Shown in pieces: positions 34,300 to 43,170 of a stretch of DNA of 64,000 nucleotides (the first letter of the stretch is position 1; every line of letters starts with the position of its first letter). Both the position numbers and the translations under genes were made by a program. Under the pieces are notes generated by a model. It saw only the letters and a list, made by a program, of their open reading frames with translations. It did no database searches and was not told the origin of the DNA. Source of the DNA: Bifidobacterium pseudolongum subsp. globosum. GTDB taxonomy: Bacteria > Actinomycetota > Actinomycetes > Actinomycetales > Bifidobacteriaceae. The stretch spans positions 124,001-188,000 of the forward strand of contig NZ_RYUH01000004.1 of NCBI RefSeq assembly GCF_004155535.1, read 5' to 3'.

Positions 34300-35724
34300 A
34301 TGGCCTCCAATCACCTCAGCGGCGTCCGCGACGTCGCACAGCGCATCTTCGGCGGGTACGCCGAACTATTGCGCATCCCACACACCGCACGCTTCGCCGT
34401 CGGATCGGTCATCGCGTGCATGCCGTTCCCGATGGTCGGCATGACGATGACGATCATGACGCAGCAGTACTACGGCAATTACGCGCTCGCCGGCGCACTG
34501 ACCGCCGTGCAGGCGATCGCGGGCGCCGTGCTGAGCCCTGTGCTGGGCACACTCGTCGACCGCTTCGGCCAGCGCGCCGTCTCCGTGCCGACGATTGTCG
34601 TGTGGATGGTCGCCGCCACGTCGTTCGTCTCGTGCGTGCTCGCGCATGCCAACCCGGCGGTGCTGTACGGTATCGTGCCGTTCCTGGCCGCCGTGCCGCC
34701 GTGGGGCGCGATGAGCCGCGCGCGCTGGACGTACCTGATGGGCAGCGACAGGCAGGGCGTCAACCGCGCGCTCTCGCTTTCGGGCGTGTTTGACGAGGCG
34801 ATGTGGGTCGTGGGCAATCCGCTCGCCTCCACGCTCGCCGTCATCTCGGGTGTCCTCTCGTTTTCGGTGACGGGCCTGTGCGTGCTCGTCGGCGCGCTCA
34901 TGTTCCTCACCGAGTTCACCACATGCCCGCCGAGCCAGACGCAGCTTGCGCGCGAAGCCGGTCTGACGCGCAAGGAATTCCGCGCGCGCGAAGACGAGAA
35001 GGCGCGACTGATGCGCGCGCAGAGCGCCGCGGATGACACGCGCGTGCACGCCACATCCGAAGGGCTCGATGATGCGGCCGTGCAGCAGGCGGCGCGCGAG
35101 GCGTACGACCGCGCGATGAGCGGCAAGAAAGACTCGATCTGGGGCCCGGGCCTCATCGCCGTGTGCGTCACATGGTTCGGCCTGGGCGCGTTCCAGTCGG
35201 CCGCCGGCATCTCGATCGTCGCGTTCGCCACCGAAGCGAACATGAAACAGTACACCGGCTTCGTGTTCGCGTGCTTCTCGGTGAGCTCGCTCGCCGGCGC
35301 GCTGCTGTACGGCGCGAAGAACTGGACGATCCCGCTGTGGAAGCGCTTCTACGTGTGCCTGGCCGTGGTGAATCTGGGCATCGGGTCGTTCCTGTTCGCC
35401 AAACACCTGTGGGTGATCATGGTGATCTACCTGATCATCGGCGTGTGCCAGTCGCCCACGTGGATCAACGGCAACCAGCTCATGCTGCATCTGGTGCCGC
35501 AGACGCGTTTCACCGAAGGCATGGCGTGGATGGGCGCGATGAACGCGATCGGCGGATCCGCGGGTTCCGCGATCGCCGGCGTGTTCATCGACCGCAACGG
35601 CTCGCACGGCGGGTTCATGGTCGTCACCGCGCTCGCGCTCGTTTCGCTCGCGATCGCACTGCTCGGCTTCAAGCAGATCAAGACGAGCACTGAGACGCCC
35701 GTGCTCACCGAGATCAGCGCGTGA
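34300..35724 (+). CDS. major facilitator superfamily transporter
   Basis: 474 residues from ATG 34300, preceded by AAAGGAGC; GTG 34276 is in frame but lies before that site. About 12 hydrophobic segments, with the MFS loop 2-3 motif GTLVDRFGQRAVSVP and a long cytoplasmic middle loop (about residues 210-285) rich in charged residues. The C-half opens with GLIAVCVTWFGLGAF. Related bifidobacterial proteins are annotated as drug or sugar transporters; the substrate is not deducible. gltX follows after 33 bp. Confidence 0.85.
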   Translation: MASNHLSGVRDVAQRIFGGYAELLRIPHTARFAVGSVIACMPFPMVGMTMTIMTQQYYGNYALAGALTAVQAIAGAVLSPVLGTLVDRFGQRAVSVPTIVVWMVAATSFVSCVLAHANPAVLYGIVPFLAAVPPWGAMSRARWTYLMGSDRQGVNRALSLSGVFDEAMWVVGNPLASTLAVISGVLSFSVTGLCVLVGALMFLTEFTTCPPSQTQLAREAGLTRKEFRAREDEKARLMRAQSAADDTRVHATSEGLDDAAVQQAAREAYDRAMSGKKDSIWGPGLIAVCVTWFGLGAFQSAAGISIVAFATEANMKQYTGFVFACFSVSSLAGALLYGAKNWTIPLWKRFYVCLAVVNLGIGSFLFAKHLWVIMVIYLIIGVCQSPTWINGNQLMLHLVPQTRFTEGMAWMGAMNAIGGSAGSAIAGVFIDRNGSHGGFMVVTALALVSLAIALLGFKQIKTSTETPVLTEISA

Positions 35725-35757
35725 TCGCGTGCGTGCACGTCCGGTTCGCGCGCCACA

Positions 35758-37359
35758 ATGGACAGCATGACTGACACCGATGCTGCAAAGATCATCCAAC
35801 CCGAAGATTCCGTGGAAGACATGAAGGAGCGCGAGCATGTGAAGCCGGAGCTGCCGGCCGACGTGCGCGTGCGGTTCTGCCCCTCGCCCACGGGCATCCC
35901 GCACGTGGGTATGGTGCGCACGGCCCTGTTCAACTGGGCCGAGGCGCGCCACACCGGCGGTACGTTCGTGTTCCGCATCGAGGACACCGATGCGCAGCGC
36001 GATTCCGAAGAGAGCTTCAACCAGATCATCGAGGCGCTCAAGTGGCTCGGCCTCGACTGGGACGAGGGCATTGAGGTGGGCGGCCCGCATGGCCCGTACC
36101 GCCAGTCCGAGCGTGGTCCGATCTACCAGAAGGTGGCGCAGCAGCTGCTCGACGCGGGCTATGCGTACGAGTCGTTCTCCACGCCCGAAGAGATTGAGGC
36201 ACGCAATGTGGCCGCCGGCCGCCCCAAGGCGTTCGGCTACGACGGCTACGACCGCAACCTGACCGAGGAGCAGAAGGCCGCGTTCCGTGCCGAAGGCCGC
36301 CAGCCCGCGCTGCGCATCAAGATGCCCGACGAAGATATCACGTTCGACGACCTGATCCGCGGCGAGATCACGTTCAAGGCCGGTTCTGTGCCGGACTATG
36401 TGATCGTGCGCCCCAACGGCGACCCGCTCTACACGCTCACGAACCCGGTCGACGACGCGCTCATGGACATCAACGTGGTGCTGCGCGGCGAGGACCTGCT
36501 GAGCTCCACCCCGCGCCAGATCGTGCTTTACCGCTACCTCATGGAACTGGGCGTGGCCAAGCAGATGCCGCTGTTCGGCCACATGCCGTACGTGATGGGC
36601 CAGGGCAACAAGAAGCTCTCCAAGCGCGACCCGGAGTCGAACCTGTTCCTGCACCGCGACCACGGCTTCATCAAGGAGGGCCTGCTCAACTACCTGGCGC
36701 TGCTGGGCTGGTCGATCGCCCCCGACAACGACATCTTCACGATGGACGAGATGGTCAAGGCCTTTGACGTGCGCGATGTGAAAGCCAACCCGGCGCGCTT
36801 CGACATCGACAAGGCGGTCTCGATCAACGCCGAGCACATCCGCATGCTCGAACCGCAGGACTTCCTGAACCGCTCGGTGCCGTACCTGTTCCGCGATGGC
36901 GTCGTCTCCGCCGAACACTGGGACGAGCTCACCGACCGCGAGCGCAGCGTGCTCACCGCCGCTGCACCGCTCGTGCAGCCGCGCGTGCGCCTGCTCGGTG
37001 AGGTGGCCGGCATGGCCGGCTCGCTGCTGTCGACGAGCGACTACATCGCGCCGGAGGCCGACGCGAAGAAGCAGCTCAAGGCCACGGCGGGCGAGGTGCT
37101 CGACGCCGCGATCGCCGCGCTCGACGCGGTGCCGGAAGCGGACTGGACGACCGACAATCTGCACGAGACGCTCAACAAGGCGCTGATCGAAGACGCCGGC
37201 TACAAGCCGCGCGTGGCGTTCGGCCCGGTGCGTGTGGCGATGTCCGGCCGCCGCGTCTCGCCGCCGCTCTTCGAGTCGATGGAGATCGTGGGCAAGCCGG
37301 TTTCGATGGCCCGCCTGCGCAACCTGCGCGAGCATCTGGCTGAGATTCAGGCCGCCTGA
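35758..37359 (+). CDS. gltX: glutamyl-tRNA synthetase
   Basis: 533 residues. ATG 35758 or ATG 35767; the first 40 residues are an unusual acidic extension before [17 protein letters not shown], the class I HIGH-equivalent motif. KMSKS equivalent is [11 protein letters not shown]. Discriminating zinc-domain cysteines are not evident. It loads glutamate onto tRNA-Glu and, in organisms lacking GlnRS, also onto tRNA-Gln for later amidation by GatCAB. Both tRNA genes follow directly downstream. Confidence 0.94.
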   Translation: MDSMTDTDAAKIIQPEDSVEDMKEREHVKPELPADVRVRFCPSPTGIPHVGMVRTALFNWAEARHTGGTFVFRIEDTDAQRDSEESFNQIIEALKWLGLDWDEGIEVGGPHGPYRQSERGPIYQKVAQQLLDAGYAYESFSTPEEIEARNVAAGRPKAFGYDGYDRNLTEEQKAAFRAEGRQPALRIKMPDEDITFDDLIRGEITFKAGSVPDYVIVRPNGDPLYTLTNPVDDALMDINVVLRGEDLLSSTPRQIVLYRYLMELGVAKQMPLFGHMPYVMGQGNKKLSKRDPESNLFLHRDHGFIKEGLLNYLALLGWSIAPDNDIFTMDEMVKAFDVRDVKANPARFDIDKAVSINAEHIRMLEPQDFLNRSVPYLFRDGVVSAEHWDELTDRERSVLTAAAPLVQPRVRLLGEVAGMAGSLLSTSDYIAPEADAKKQLKATAGEVLDAAIAALDAVPEADWTTDNLHETLNKALIEDAGYKPRVAFGPVRVAMSGRRVSPPLFESMEIVGKPVSMARLRNLREHLAEIQAA

Positions 37360-37389
37360 AGCGCGGAATGAAGCCCGACACGCCGTGAT

Positions 37390-37448
37390 TTGCGCTGATA
37401 GGCGCTTATGTGTATATTTTCTATCTGTTGCTTCACGGAGCAACAGAT
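37390..37448 (+). promoter_or_regulatory. tRNA operon promoter and leader hairpin
   Basis: TTGCGC (37390-37395), a 17-bp spacer and TATATT (37413-37418) form a good promoter. A perfect 10-bp stem ATCTGTTGCT / AGCAACAGAT with loop TCACGG (37423-37448) starts about where transcription would begin and ends three bases before tRNA-Glu. It may be a 5' leader structure or a terminator for gltX. Confidence 0.6.
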
Positions 37449-37451
37449 GAT

Positions 37452-37524
37452 GCCCCCATCGTCTAGCGGTCTAGGACTACGCCCTCTCACGGCGCCAACA
37501 CCGGTTCAAATCCGGTTGGGGGTA
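37452..37524 (+). tRNA. tRNA-Glu, anticodon CTC
   Basis: 73 nt cloverleaf. Acceptor strand GCCCCCA pairs with TGGGGGT (one G-T at the end). The T-arm region is CCGGTTCAAATCCGG and the anticodon loop CTCTCAC gives CTC, reading GAG. No CCA is encoded. First of two tRNA genes after gltX. Confidence 0.95.
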
Positions 37525-37559
37525 CGAAGTTCATCATCTTCGGTGATGGACCTGCCAAT

Positions 37560-37631
37560 TGGGATGTGGTGTAATTGGCAACACAGCTGATTCTGGTTCA
37601 GCCATTCTTGGTTCGAGTCCAGGCATCCCAG
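37560..37631 (+). tRNA. tRNA-Gln, anticodon CTG
   Basis: 72 nt cloverleaf. Acceptor TGGGATG pairs with CATCCCA, a T-arm with GGTTCGAGTCC, and anticodon stem GCTGA/TCAGC with loop TTCTGGT giving CTG, reading CAG. It lies 35 nt after tRNA-Glu, so both are likely made from one transcript. Confidence 0.95.
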
Positions 37632-37638
37632 CCAAATA

Positions 37639-37666
37639 GCCCTCGCTACGGCGGGGGTTTTTGTTT
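37639..37666 (+). terminator. terminator of the tRNA pair
   Basis: CCCTCGC and GCGGGGG pair (one G-T) around a 4-nt loop and are followed by TTTTTGTTTT, eight bases after tRNA-Gln. Classical rho-independent form. Confidence 0.85.
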
Positions 37667-37714
37667 TCCGCGGAGATTGTGCACTGCACGGGCGCGTGCA
37701 TTACTGTGGGAACT

Positions 37715-39013
37715 ATGAGTGAGCGAGAACAGAGCAATGCGGTCGACCGCGGGGAGCAGCCGCGGCCGTTGTCTGTGTCGGCGCGTCTGGGGCGCCTGCA
37801 GTTCCATCGTTCGGGGAAATTCCGTGTGTTGCAGTTGGCTGATGTGCAGGATGGTCCGCACATCTCAAGCGACACGATTCGCCTGATCACCGCGGCGGTC
37901 GAGACCGCGCGGCCCGACCTCGTGGTCTTCTCGGGCAATCAGATCGCCGGGTATGACCCCGCCTACGCGGAGACGTATTGCAAACGCCACTGGAAGACGC
38001 CGGCGCTCACCCAGCGGCGCGAACTCGCGCTCTCGCACACGCGCCAGCTGGTGCGCGCGTCCATCGGGCAGTGCGTGCAGCCACTCATCGACGCGGGCGT
38101 GCCGTGGGCGGTCACGTACGGCAACCATGATTTTCAATGCGGACTGAGCAACGCGCAGCTCGACGAGCTCTACCGCGAGTTCGACGGCTGCGTCAACCCG
38201 CCTGCGCCGCCGGCGGACGGCGCCGTGTGCGTGCCGGAGCGCGTGGCCGCGTTGCCGCGCGAGACGGTGTTCGCGTGCGAGTCGGGCACGTTCGCGCTGC
38301 CGGTCGCGAACGAGCGCGGCGCCACGGTGCTCGGCATTGTGCTTGTGGATTCGGGCGATTACGCGCCGACCGGCGGGTACGGCGCGCCGAGCCCGCGTGC
38401 GCTGCGTTTTCTGCGGCAGGTGCCGGCGCAGCTGGGGCAGGGCGTGCGGTCGATGGTGTTCCAGCACACGGCGCTGCCGCAGTATTACCGTCTGCTCAAG
38501 CCGGTCGCGTCCACCGCGGCGCATGCGGTGGAAGGCTACCGCATGTTTTCGGGGCAGTACTATGTGCTCGACGAGCGCGCGACCGAACCCGGCGGGTACT
38601 TGGGCGAAGGCGTGAGCAGCCCGGACGACGACAGTGGCGAATTCGCGATCCTCACCGGCACCGGCGCCTACTGCGCGATCGCCACCGGGCACGACCACCG
38701 CAACGCATTTGTGGGGCAGTCTGGTGGGCTGGCGATGGTGGCCAGTCCCACATGCGGATTCGGGTCATACGGGCCGATTCCCGAGCGGCGCGCGGCGCGC
38801 CTGTTCGAATTCGACATCCGGCACCCCTACAACCCGCGCACGCAGCTGCTCGAGTTCGGGCGGCTCGTGGGCAAGCCAAGCGCGAAGAAGGCGTATGTGT
38901 ATGGCATGGCGGCGGAGTCGAAGTCGCAGAGCGAAGGCGTGCACCTGCTGCACAAGCCCAACGCCTTCAGCCGCTTCGTGCATGCCGCCGCCAAAACCAT
39001 CCTCGGCAAGTAG
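37715..39013 (+). CDS. calcineurin-like metallophosphoesterase
   Basis: 432 residues from ATG 37715. Metal-binding motifs in order: QLADVQDGP (first), VVFSGNQIAGYD (second), TYGNHDFQ (third), FQHTALPQYY (fourth) and TGHDHRNAF (fifth). In most family members the second motif is GD; here it is GN, replacing the Asp that bridges the two metals. No signal peptide, so probably cytoplasmic. Related proteins resemble the purple-acid-phosphatase/DCR2-like group. The substrate is unknown. It precedes repeat copy 4. Confidence 0.83.
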   Translation: MSEREQSNAVDRGEQPRPLSVSARLGRLQFHRSGKFRVLQLADVQDGPHISSDTIRLITAAVETARPDLVVFSGNQIAGYDPAYAETYCKRHWKTPALTQRRELALSHTRQLVRASIGQCVQPLIDAGVPWAVTYGNHDFQCGLSNAQLDELYREFDGCVNPPAPPADGAVCVPERVAALPRETVFACESGTFALPVANERGATVLGIVLVDSGDYAPTGGYGAPSPRALRFLRQVPAQLGQGVRSMVFQHTALPQYYRLLKPVASTAAHAVEGYRMFSGQYYVLDERATEPGGYLGEGVSSPDDDSGEFAILTGTGAYCAIATGHDHRNAFVGQSGGLAMVASPTCGFGSYGPIPERRAARLFEFDIRHPYNPRTQLLEFGRLVGKPSAKKAYVYGMAAESKSQSEGVHLLHKPNAFSRFVHAAAKTILGK

Positions 39014-39039
39014 CTGCCAACCATCGTTGGCAAATAGTC

Positions 39040-39177
39040 GTTACGGGTAGTGCCTTCTTTGCTACGGGTAGTGCTTTTCCCGCCATGTTCCGAGTAGAAA
39101 TGGCGGAATATGGCCATTTTTGAATGGGGGTGCGGCCGTAGGGCACTACCCGTAACACAAAAGGCACTACCCGTAGC
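39040..39177. repeat. 138-bp dispersed repeat, copy 4
   Basis: 13-mers GTTACGGGTAGTG (39040), GCTACGGGTAGTG (39061), CACTACCCGTAAC (39144) and CACTACCCGTAGC (39165), the same geometry as copies 1-3. It lies between the convergent metallophosphoesterase and IclR genes. A stray ATGGGTAGTGCC directly after it repeats part of the motif. Confidence 0.9.
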
Positions 39178-39252
39178 AAATATGGGTAGTGCCTTGAAGG
39201 TATGCAGTGCGCACGTGGTTGGTACGTGGTGCGCACGCGCTACGCATGCGGG

Positions 39253-40071
39253 TCAGCGGCTGGCGCTGGCCTTGATCAGGGCGTCGGTCAGGTACTTGCC
39301 GGCGCCCATGACGAGCGGCGCGTAGCGGTGGCCGGGGTTCGAACCCATGCGGCCGCTCGGGCCCGAGATCGAGATCGCGGCGATCACCTGGCCGGACGCG
39401 TTGCGGATCGGCGCGGAGATCGAGCACACGCCCTCGTCGCGTTCGTTGATCGACTCGGCCCAGCCGCGCTTGCGCACGGCGGCGAGCTTCGCCGACGAGA
39501 AGCGTGCATGGCGCAGGCCCTGGTGCAGGCGGTCGGAATCCTCCCACGCGAGCAGGATCTGCGCGGCGGAACCGGCCTCCATCGACAGCATGGCGCCGAC
39601 GGGAATCGAGTCGCGCAGTCCGCTCGCACGCTCGACGGCGGCGATGCACACGCGCTGCTCGCCCTGGCGGCGGTAGATCTGCGCGGATTCGCCGGTGCGG
39701 TCGAGCAGGGTCTGCAGGATCGGGCCGGCCGCGGCGAGCAGGCGGTCCTCGCCTGCGGCGGCCGCGAGCTCGGCGAAACGCGAGCCGAGCACGAAGCGGC
39801 CGTGCTGGTCGCGCAGCACAAAGCGGTGGCGTTCGAGCGCGATCGCCAGGCGGTGCGCGGTGGGGCGCGCGAGCTTCGTGGCGGTCACGAGCTGGCCGAG
39901 CGTGGCGGGGCCGGACTCGAGCGCGTCGAGGATCTTGACCGTCTTGTCGAGCACCCCAACGCCGGAGTGGATCTCGTTGTCGGCCGGTTGTGCCGCTTCC
40001 GCTTGGGAAGCAGTGGTGGACTCAGCGGCGGTGTGCTGTTTGGATTCTGCGGAAAGCGTATTTGAAGTCAT
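39253..40071 (-). CDS. ltbR: IclR-family regulator, LtbR/NdgR-like (leucine biosynthesis)
   Basis: 272 residues, ATG 40069-40071. After a 35-residue disordered start comes the winged helix: VGVLDKTVKILDALESG, TLGQLVTATKLARPTAHRLA (recognition helix) and RFVLRDQHGRFVLG. The IclR effector domain follows with VCIAAVERASGLRDSIPVG and VCSISAPIRNASGQVIAAIS. It is divergent from leuC, the same arrangement as LtbR of Corynebacterium and NdgR of Streptomyces, which control leuCD. The symbol is assigned from this context, not from alignment. Confidence 0.82.
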   Translation of the reverse strand: MTSNTLSAESKQHTAAESTTASQAEAAQPADNEIHSGVGVLDKTVKILDALESGPATLGQLVTATKLARPTAHRLAIALERHRFVLRDQHGRFVLGSRFAELAAAAGEDRLLAAAGPILQTLLDRTGESAQIYRRQGEQRVCIAAVERASGLRDSIPVGAMLSMEAGSAAQILLAWEDSDRLHQGLRHARFSSAKLAAVRKRGWAESINERDEGVCSISAPIRNASGQVIAAISISGPSGRMGSNPGHRYAPLVMGAGKYLTDALIKASASR

Positions 40072-40164
40072 GACTGAATTATGCCATCTCACATTCTGAA
40101 ATGCAAAAGCGATGTGTCTAAAAGTCGTGCCCAATGCTCCAAAACCGTGCTGCCACACCGGTGA

Positions 40165-40186
40165 AACCGTTGTCATTCCAACGGTT
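40165..40186. promoter_or_regulatory. candidate LtbR operator palindrome
   Basis: AACCGTTG TCATTC CAACGGTT is a perfect 8-bp dyad with 6-bp centre, in the 285-bp region between the regulator and leuC. Position and symmetry fit an IclR dimer site. Sequence evidence only. Confidence 0.45.
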
Positions 40187-40248
40187 GAGCAGTGCAACGT
40201 ATCTCCATCAAACCTCCACATCTCACATACCGGCACATTACGGAAGTC

Positions 40249-40277
40249 TTGACTAATCAACCCATACGCTATATGGA
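40249..40277 (+). promoter_or_regulatory. candidate leuCD promoter
   Basis: TTGACT (40249-40254) with TATGGA (40272-40277) at 17 bp, or TATATG (40270) at 15 bp. It lies about 80-100 bp before leuC and downstream of the palindrome at 40165. Confidence 0.45.
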
Positions 40278-40356
40278 CGTGAACAACGCGGGGCTGGGCG
40301 ACGCCATGGCCACACACGCCCCTGCGCCTTATGAATACTCTGAGGAGGATCCACCT

Positions 40357-41760
40357 ATGGGAATGACATTGGCCGAGAAAGTCTGGGCTGATCATTTGGT
40401 GCGTAAGGGTGACGACGGTGCTCCCGATCTGCTGTACATCGACCTGATGCTCATGCACGAAGTGACGAGCCCGCAGGCGTTCGAAGGCCTGCGCCTCGCC
40501 GGCCGAAGCCCGCGCCACGTGGACCAGCTCATCGCCACCGAAGACCACAACACGCCCACGGTAGACATCGACATGCCGAACCCGGACGAGACGAGCGCCA
40601 CGCAGCTGAGCACGCTCGAGAAGAACTGCCGCGAATTCGGCGTGCGCCTGCATCCGCTGGGCGACGCGGACCAGGGCATTGTGCACGCGTTCGCCCCGAT
40701 GCTCGGGCTCACGCAGCCCGGCATGACGATTGTGTGCGGCGACTCGCACACGTCGACCCATGGCGCGTTCGGCGCGCTCGCGTTCGGCATCGGCACATCC
40801 GAAGTGGAGCATGTGATGGCCACACAGACGCTGAGCCTCAAGCCGTTCAAGACCATGGCCATCAACATCGAGGGCGACCTGCCCGAAGACGTGAGCGCCA
40901 AGGACATCATCCTCGCGGTGATCGCCAAGATCGGCACCGGCGGCGGCCAGGGCCACGTGCTCGAATACCGCGGCAAGGCCATCGAGAACCTCTCGATGGA
41001 CGCGCGCATGACGATCTGCAACATGAGCATCGAAGCGGGCGCGCGCGCCGGCATGATCGCGCCCGACGAGACGACCTTCGAGTATCTCAAGGGCCGCCCG
41101 CACGCGCCGCAGGGCGAGCTGTGGGACCAGGCGGTCGAATACTGGAAGACGCTGAAGACCGACGACGACGCCGTGTTCGACGCCGAGGTGACGTTGCGCG
41201 CCGAGGACCTCGAGCCCTTCGTCACGTGGGGCACCAACCCCGGCCAGGGCCTGCCGATCTCCGCGAGCATCCCCGCGCCCGAGGACTTCGCCGACGCGAC
41301 CGAGCGCGCCGCCGCCGAGCGTGCGCTCGCCTACATGGGCCTCGAGCCGGGCACGCCGATCCGCGACATCCCGGTGGACACCGTGTTCATCGGCTCGTGC
41401 ACGAACGGCCGCATCGAGGACCTGCGCATCGCCGCCGAGATCATGAAGGGCCGCAAGAAGGCCGATTCGATCCACCGCGTGCTCGTGGTGCCGGCGTCGT
41501 CGCGCATCCGCCTGCAGGCCGAAGAGGAGGGGCTCGACCGCATCTTCACCGAGTTCGGCGCGGAATGGCGCAACGCCGGCTGCTCGATGTGCCTGGGCAT
41601 GAACCCGGACAAACTCGTGGTGGGCGAGCGCTCGATCTCCACGTCGAACCGCAATTTCGAAGGCCGCCAGGGCAAGGGCTCGCGCACGCACCTCGCCTCG
41701 CCGGCCGTGGCCGCCGCCACCGCCGTGCGCGGCACGATCTCCACACCGGCCGACCTGTGA
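40357..41760 (+). CDS. leuC: 3-isopropylmalate dehydratase large subunit
   Basis: 467 residues from ATG 40357, with GAGGAGG upstream; the in-frame start at 40192 precedes the promoter. It isomerises 2- to 3-isopropylmalate together with LeuD. Fe-S ligands are in [11 protein letters not shown] and [12 protein letters not shown]. The aconitase signature region [19 protein letters not shown] is present. 54 bp separate it from leuD. Confidence 0.97.
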   Translation: MGMTLAEKVWADHLVRKGDDGAPDLLYIDLMLMHEVTSPQAFEGLRLAGRSPRHVDQLIATEDHNTPTVDIDMPNPDETSATQLSTLEKNCREFGVRLHPLGDADQGIVHAFAPMLGLTQPGMTIVCGDSHTSTHGAFGALAFGIGTSEVEHVMATQTLSLKPFKTMAINIEGDLPEDVSAKDIILAVIAKIGTGGGQGHVLEYRGKAIENLSMDARMTICNMSIEAGARAGMIAPDETTFEYLKGRPHAPQGELWDQAVEYWKTLKTDDDAVFDAEVTLRAEDLEPFVTWGTNPGQGLPISASIPAPEDFADATERAAAERALAYMGLEPGTPIRDIPVDTVFIGSCTNGRIEDLRIAAEIMKGRKKADSIHRVLVVPASSRIRLQAEEEGLDRIFTEFGAEWRNAGCSMCLGMNPDKLVVGERSISTSNRNFEGRQGKGSRTHLASPAVAAATAVRGTISTPADL

Positions 41761-41814
41761 GCATGGCCCCGGCTTATCCAGACCGATTTTTGAACAGAGG
41801 ATGTTGATTCAACG

Positions 41815-42495
41815 ATGGAAAAACTCACCACTCTCACCGGTACGGGCGTGCCGCTGCGCCGCTCGAACGTGGACACCGACCAGATCATTCCCGCCGTGTT
41901 CCTCAAGCGCGTGACGCGCACCGGCTTCGACGACGCGCTGTTCTACGCGTGGCGCCGCAACCCGGACTTCGTGCTCAACAAACCGGAGTACGCGGACGGG
42001 CAGATCCTGGTGGCCGGCCCCGACTTCGGCATCGGCTCGTCGCGTGAACACGCGGTGTGGGCGCTGCACGACTACGGCTTCCGCGTCGTCATCGCGCCGC
42101 GCTTCGCCGACATCTTCTACGGCAACACCGCCAAGAACGGCGTGCTCGCCGCGATCATGCCGCAGGAGTCCGTGGAGCTGCTGTGGAAGCTGCTCGAAGA
42201 GGAGCCGGGCCGCCAGATGACGGTGAACCTCGAGGACCGCACCGTGACGTGCGGCGACGTGGTGCTGCCGTTCGAAGTGAACGACTACGTGCGCTGGCGC
42301 CTCATGAACGGCTACGACGACATCGACCTGACGCTGCAGCACGAAGACGACATCGCGGCCTACGAGAAGATGCGCGCCGAACGCTTCCCGTTCAAGCCGA
42401 AGACGATCCCGGTGCTGCGCGAACCCGAGGCCGCAGTGGTCTCCGCCCGCGAGCCCGAGGCCGGCGACTGGCCCGGTCCGATTGCCGAACGCTGA
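41815..42495 (+). CDS. leuD: 3-isopropylmalate dehydratase small subunit
   Basis: 226 residues, ATG 41815. The swivel domain of the aconitase family is clear: [34 protein letters not shown] and [15 protein letters not shown]. It forms the heterodimer with LeuC encoded just upstream. The C-terminal 30 residues extend beyond the core and are proline/glutamate-rich. Confidence 0.97.
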   Translation: MEKLTTLTGTGVPLRRSNVDTDQIIPAVFLKRVTRTGFDDALFYAWRRNPDFVLNKPEYADGQILVAGPDFGIGSSREHAVWALHDYGFRVVIAPRFADIFYGNTAKNGVLAAIMPQESVELLWKLLEEEPGRQMTVNLEDRTVTCGDVVLPFEVNDYVRWRLMNGYDDIDLTLQHEDDIAAYEKMRAERFPFKPKTIPVLREPEAAVVSAREPEAGDWPGPIAER

Positions 42496-42545
42496 GGCCG
42501 CGTCGTAGCATAGGAGGCACCACCAGTAACGAACAAGGAGGCAGC

Positions 42546-42824
42546 ATGGCTGATGCGATTGTGCTCATCACCACGGAAAGCGACATGGTGAGCGAGGCGG
42601 CGAAACGCATCGTCGAACTCGACGGCGTGCAGGACGTCTATTCGGTGGCGGGCGACGTGGATCTGGTTGCCGTGGTGTCCACCGACCACTTCGAGGACCT
42701 GACGAGTGTGATCCCCGAGGGGATCGACAAGGTGGACGGCGTGGTCGGCACCCAGACCCTGATGGCCTTCCGCACCTACTCCCGTGAAGACGAGCAGGCC
42801 GCCTTCGATCTGGGCGGCGACTGA
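42546..42824 (+). CDS. stand-alone Lrp/AsnC ligand-binding (RAM) domain protein
   Basis: 92 residues from ATG 42546 with AAGGAGG upstream. The sequence DAIVLITTESDMVSEAAKRI ... VQDVYSVAGDVDLVAVVST is the effector-binding half of Lrp/AsnC regulators, with no DNA-binding domain. Such proteins form multimers and bind amino acids. It lies 50 bp after leuD and before a terminator, so it is probably in the leuCD transcript, suggesting a link to branched-chain amino acid sensing. Confidence 0.85.
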   Translation: MADAIVLITTESDMVSEAAKRIVELDGVQDVYSVAGDVDLVAVVSTDHFEDLTSVIPEGIDKVDGVVGTQTLMAFRTYSREDEQAAFDLGGD

Positions 42825-42858
42825 TCCTGGGCGAACACACAGGCAAAACAACCCCATC

Positions 42859-42895
42859 GGGGCTGAAACAACGGATGTTTCGGCCCCGTTTTTTC
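42859..42895 (+). terminator. terminator of the leuCD-RAM operon
   Basis: CGGGGC TGAAAC, loop, GTTTC GGCCCCG, then TTTTTT. 35 bp after the RAM gene. The T-run touches the first bases of the 25-bp terminal repeat element that starts at 42894. Confidence 0.85.
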
Positions 42896-43021
42896 GTATC
42901 TCGCTTACGCGGGTGCCTTAACCATGGCGCCCAAGGGTATACACGGTGGAATTTCAAGGGGCATCAAGGGTCATAGGGGGCACCCCATGAATTATGGCAC
43001 CCGCGTAAGCGAGATACGAAC
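42894..43021. mobile_element. MITE-like element with 25-bp terminal inverted repeats
   Basis: Bases 42894-42918 and 42997-43021 are perfect reverse complements (starting TTCGTATCTCGCTTACGCGG). The element is 128 bp and carries no gene; the inner flanks keep partial dyad symmetry (CATGGCGCC against GGGGCACCCCATG). No clear target duplication was found. Such short paired ends suggest a miniature transposable element, though a folded regulatory RNA is possible. Confidence 0.6.
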
Positions 43022-43170
43022 CGACACCGCCAATCCTCGAAGCGCGAACACTCTCCACACCGCCGCATGGTGGCCTATCATCGCAACTAGCTGCAGGCGC
43101 CATTCGTTGAAGCGCCTCACGCCACGCACGCACACCGCGGGCAGGGCGCACATATGTGTAAGGAGTTGCC

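Noticed and set aside
10967-39177. 138-bp repeats as a CRISPR array
   Set aside because: Copies are 1 to 16 kb apart, with internal inverted symmetry and no spacers or cas genes.
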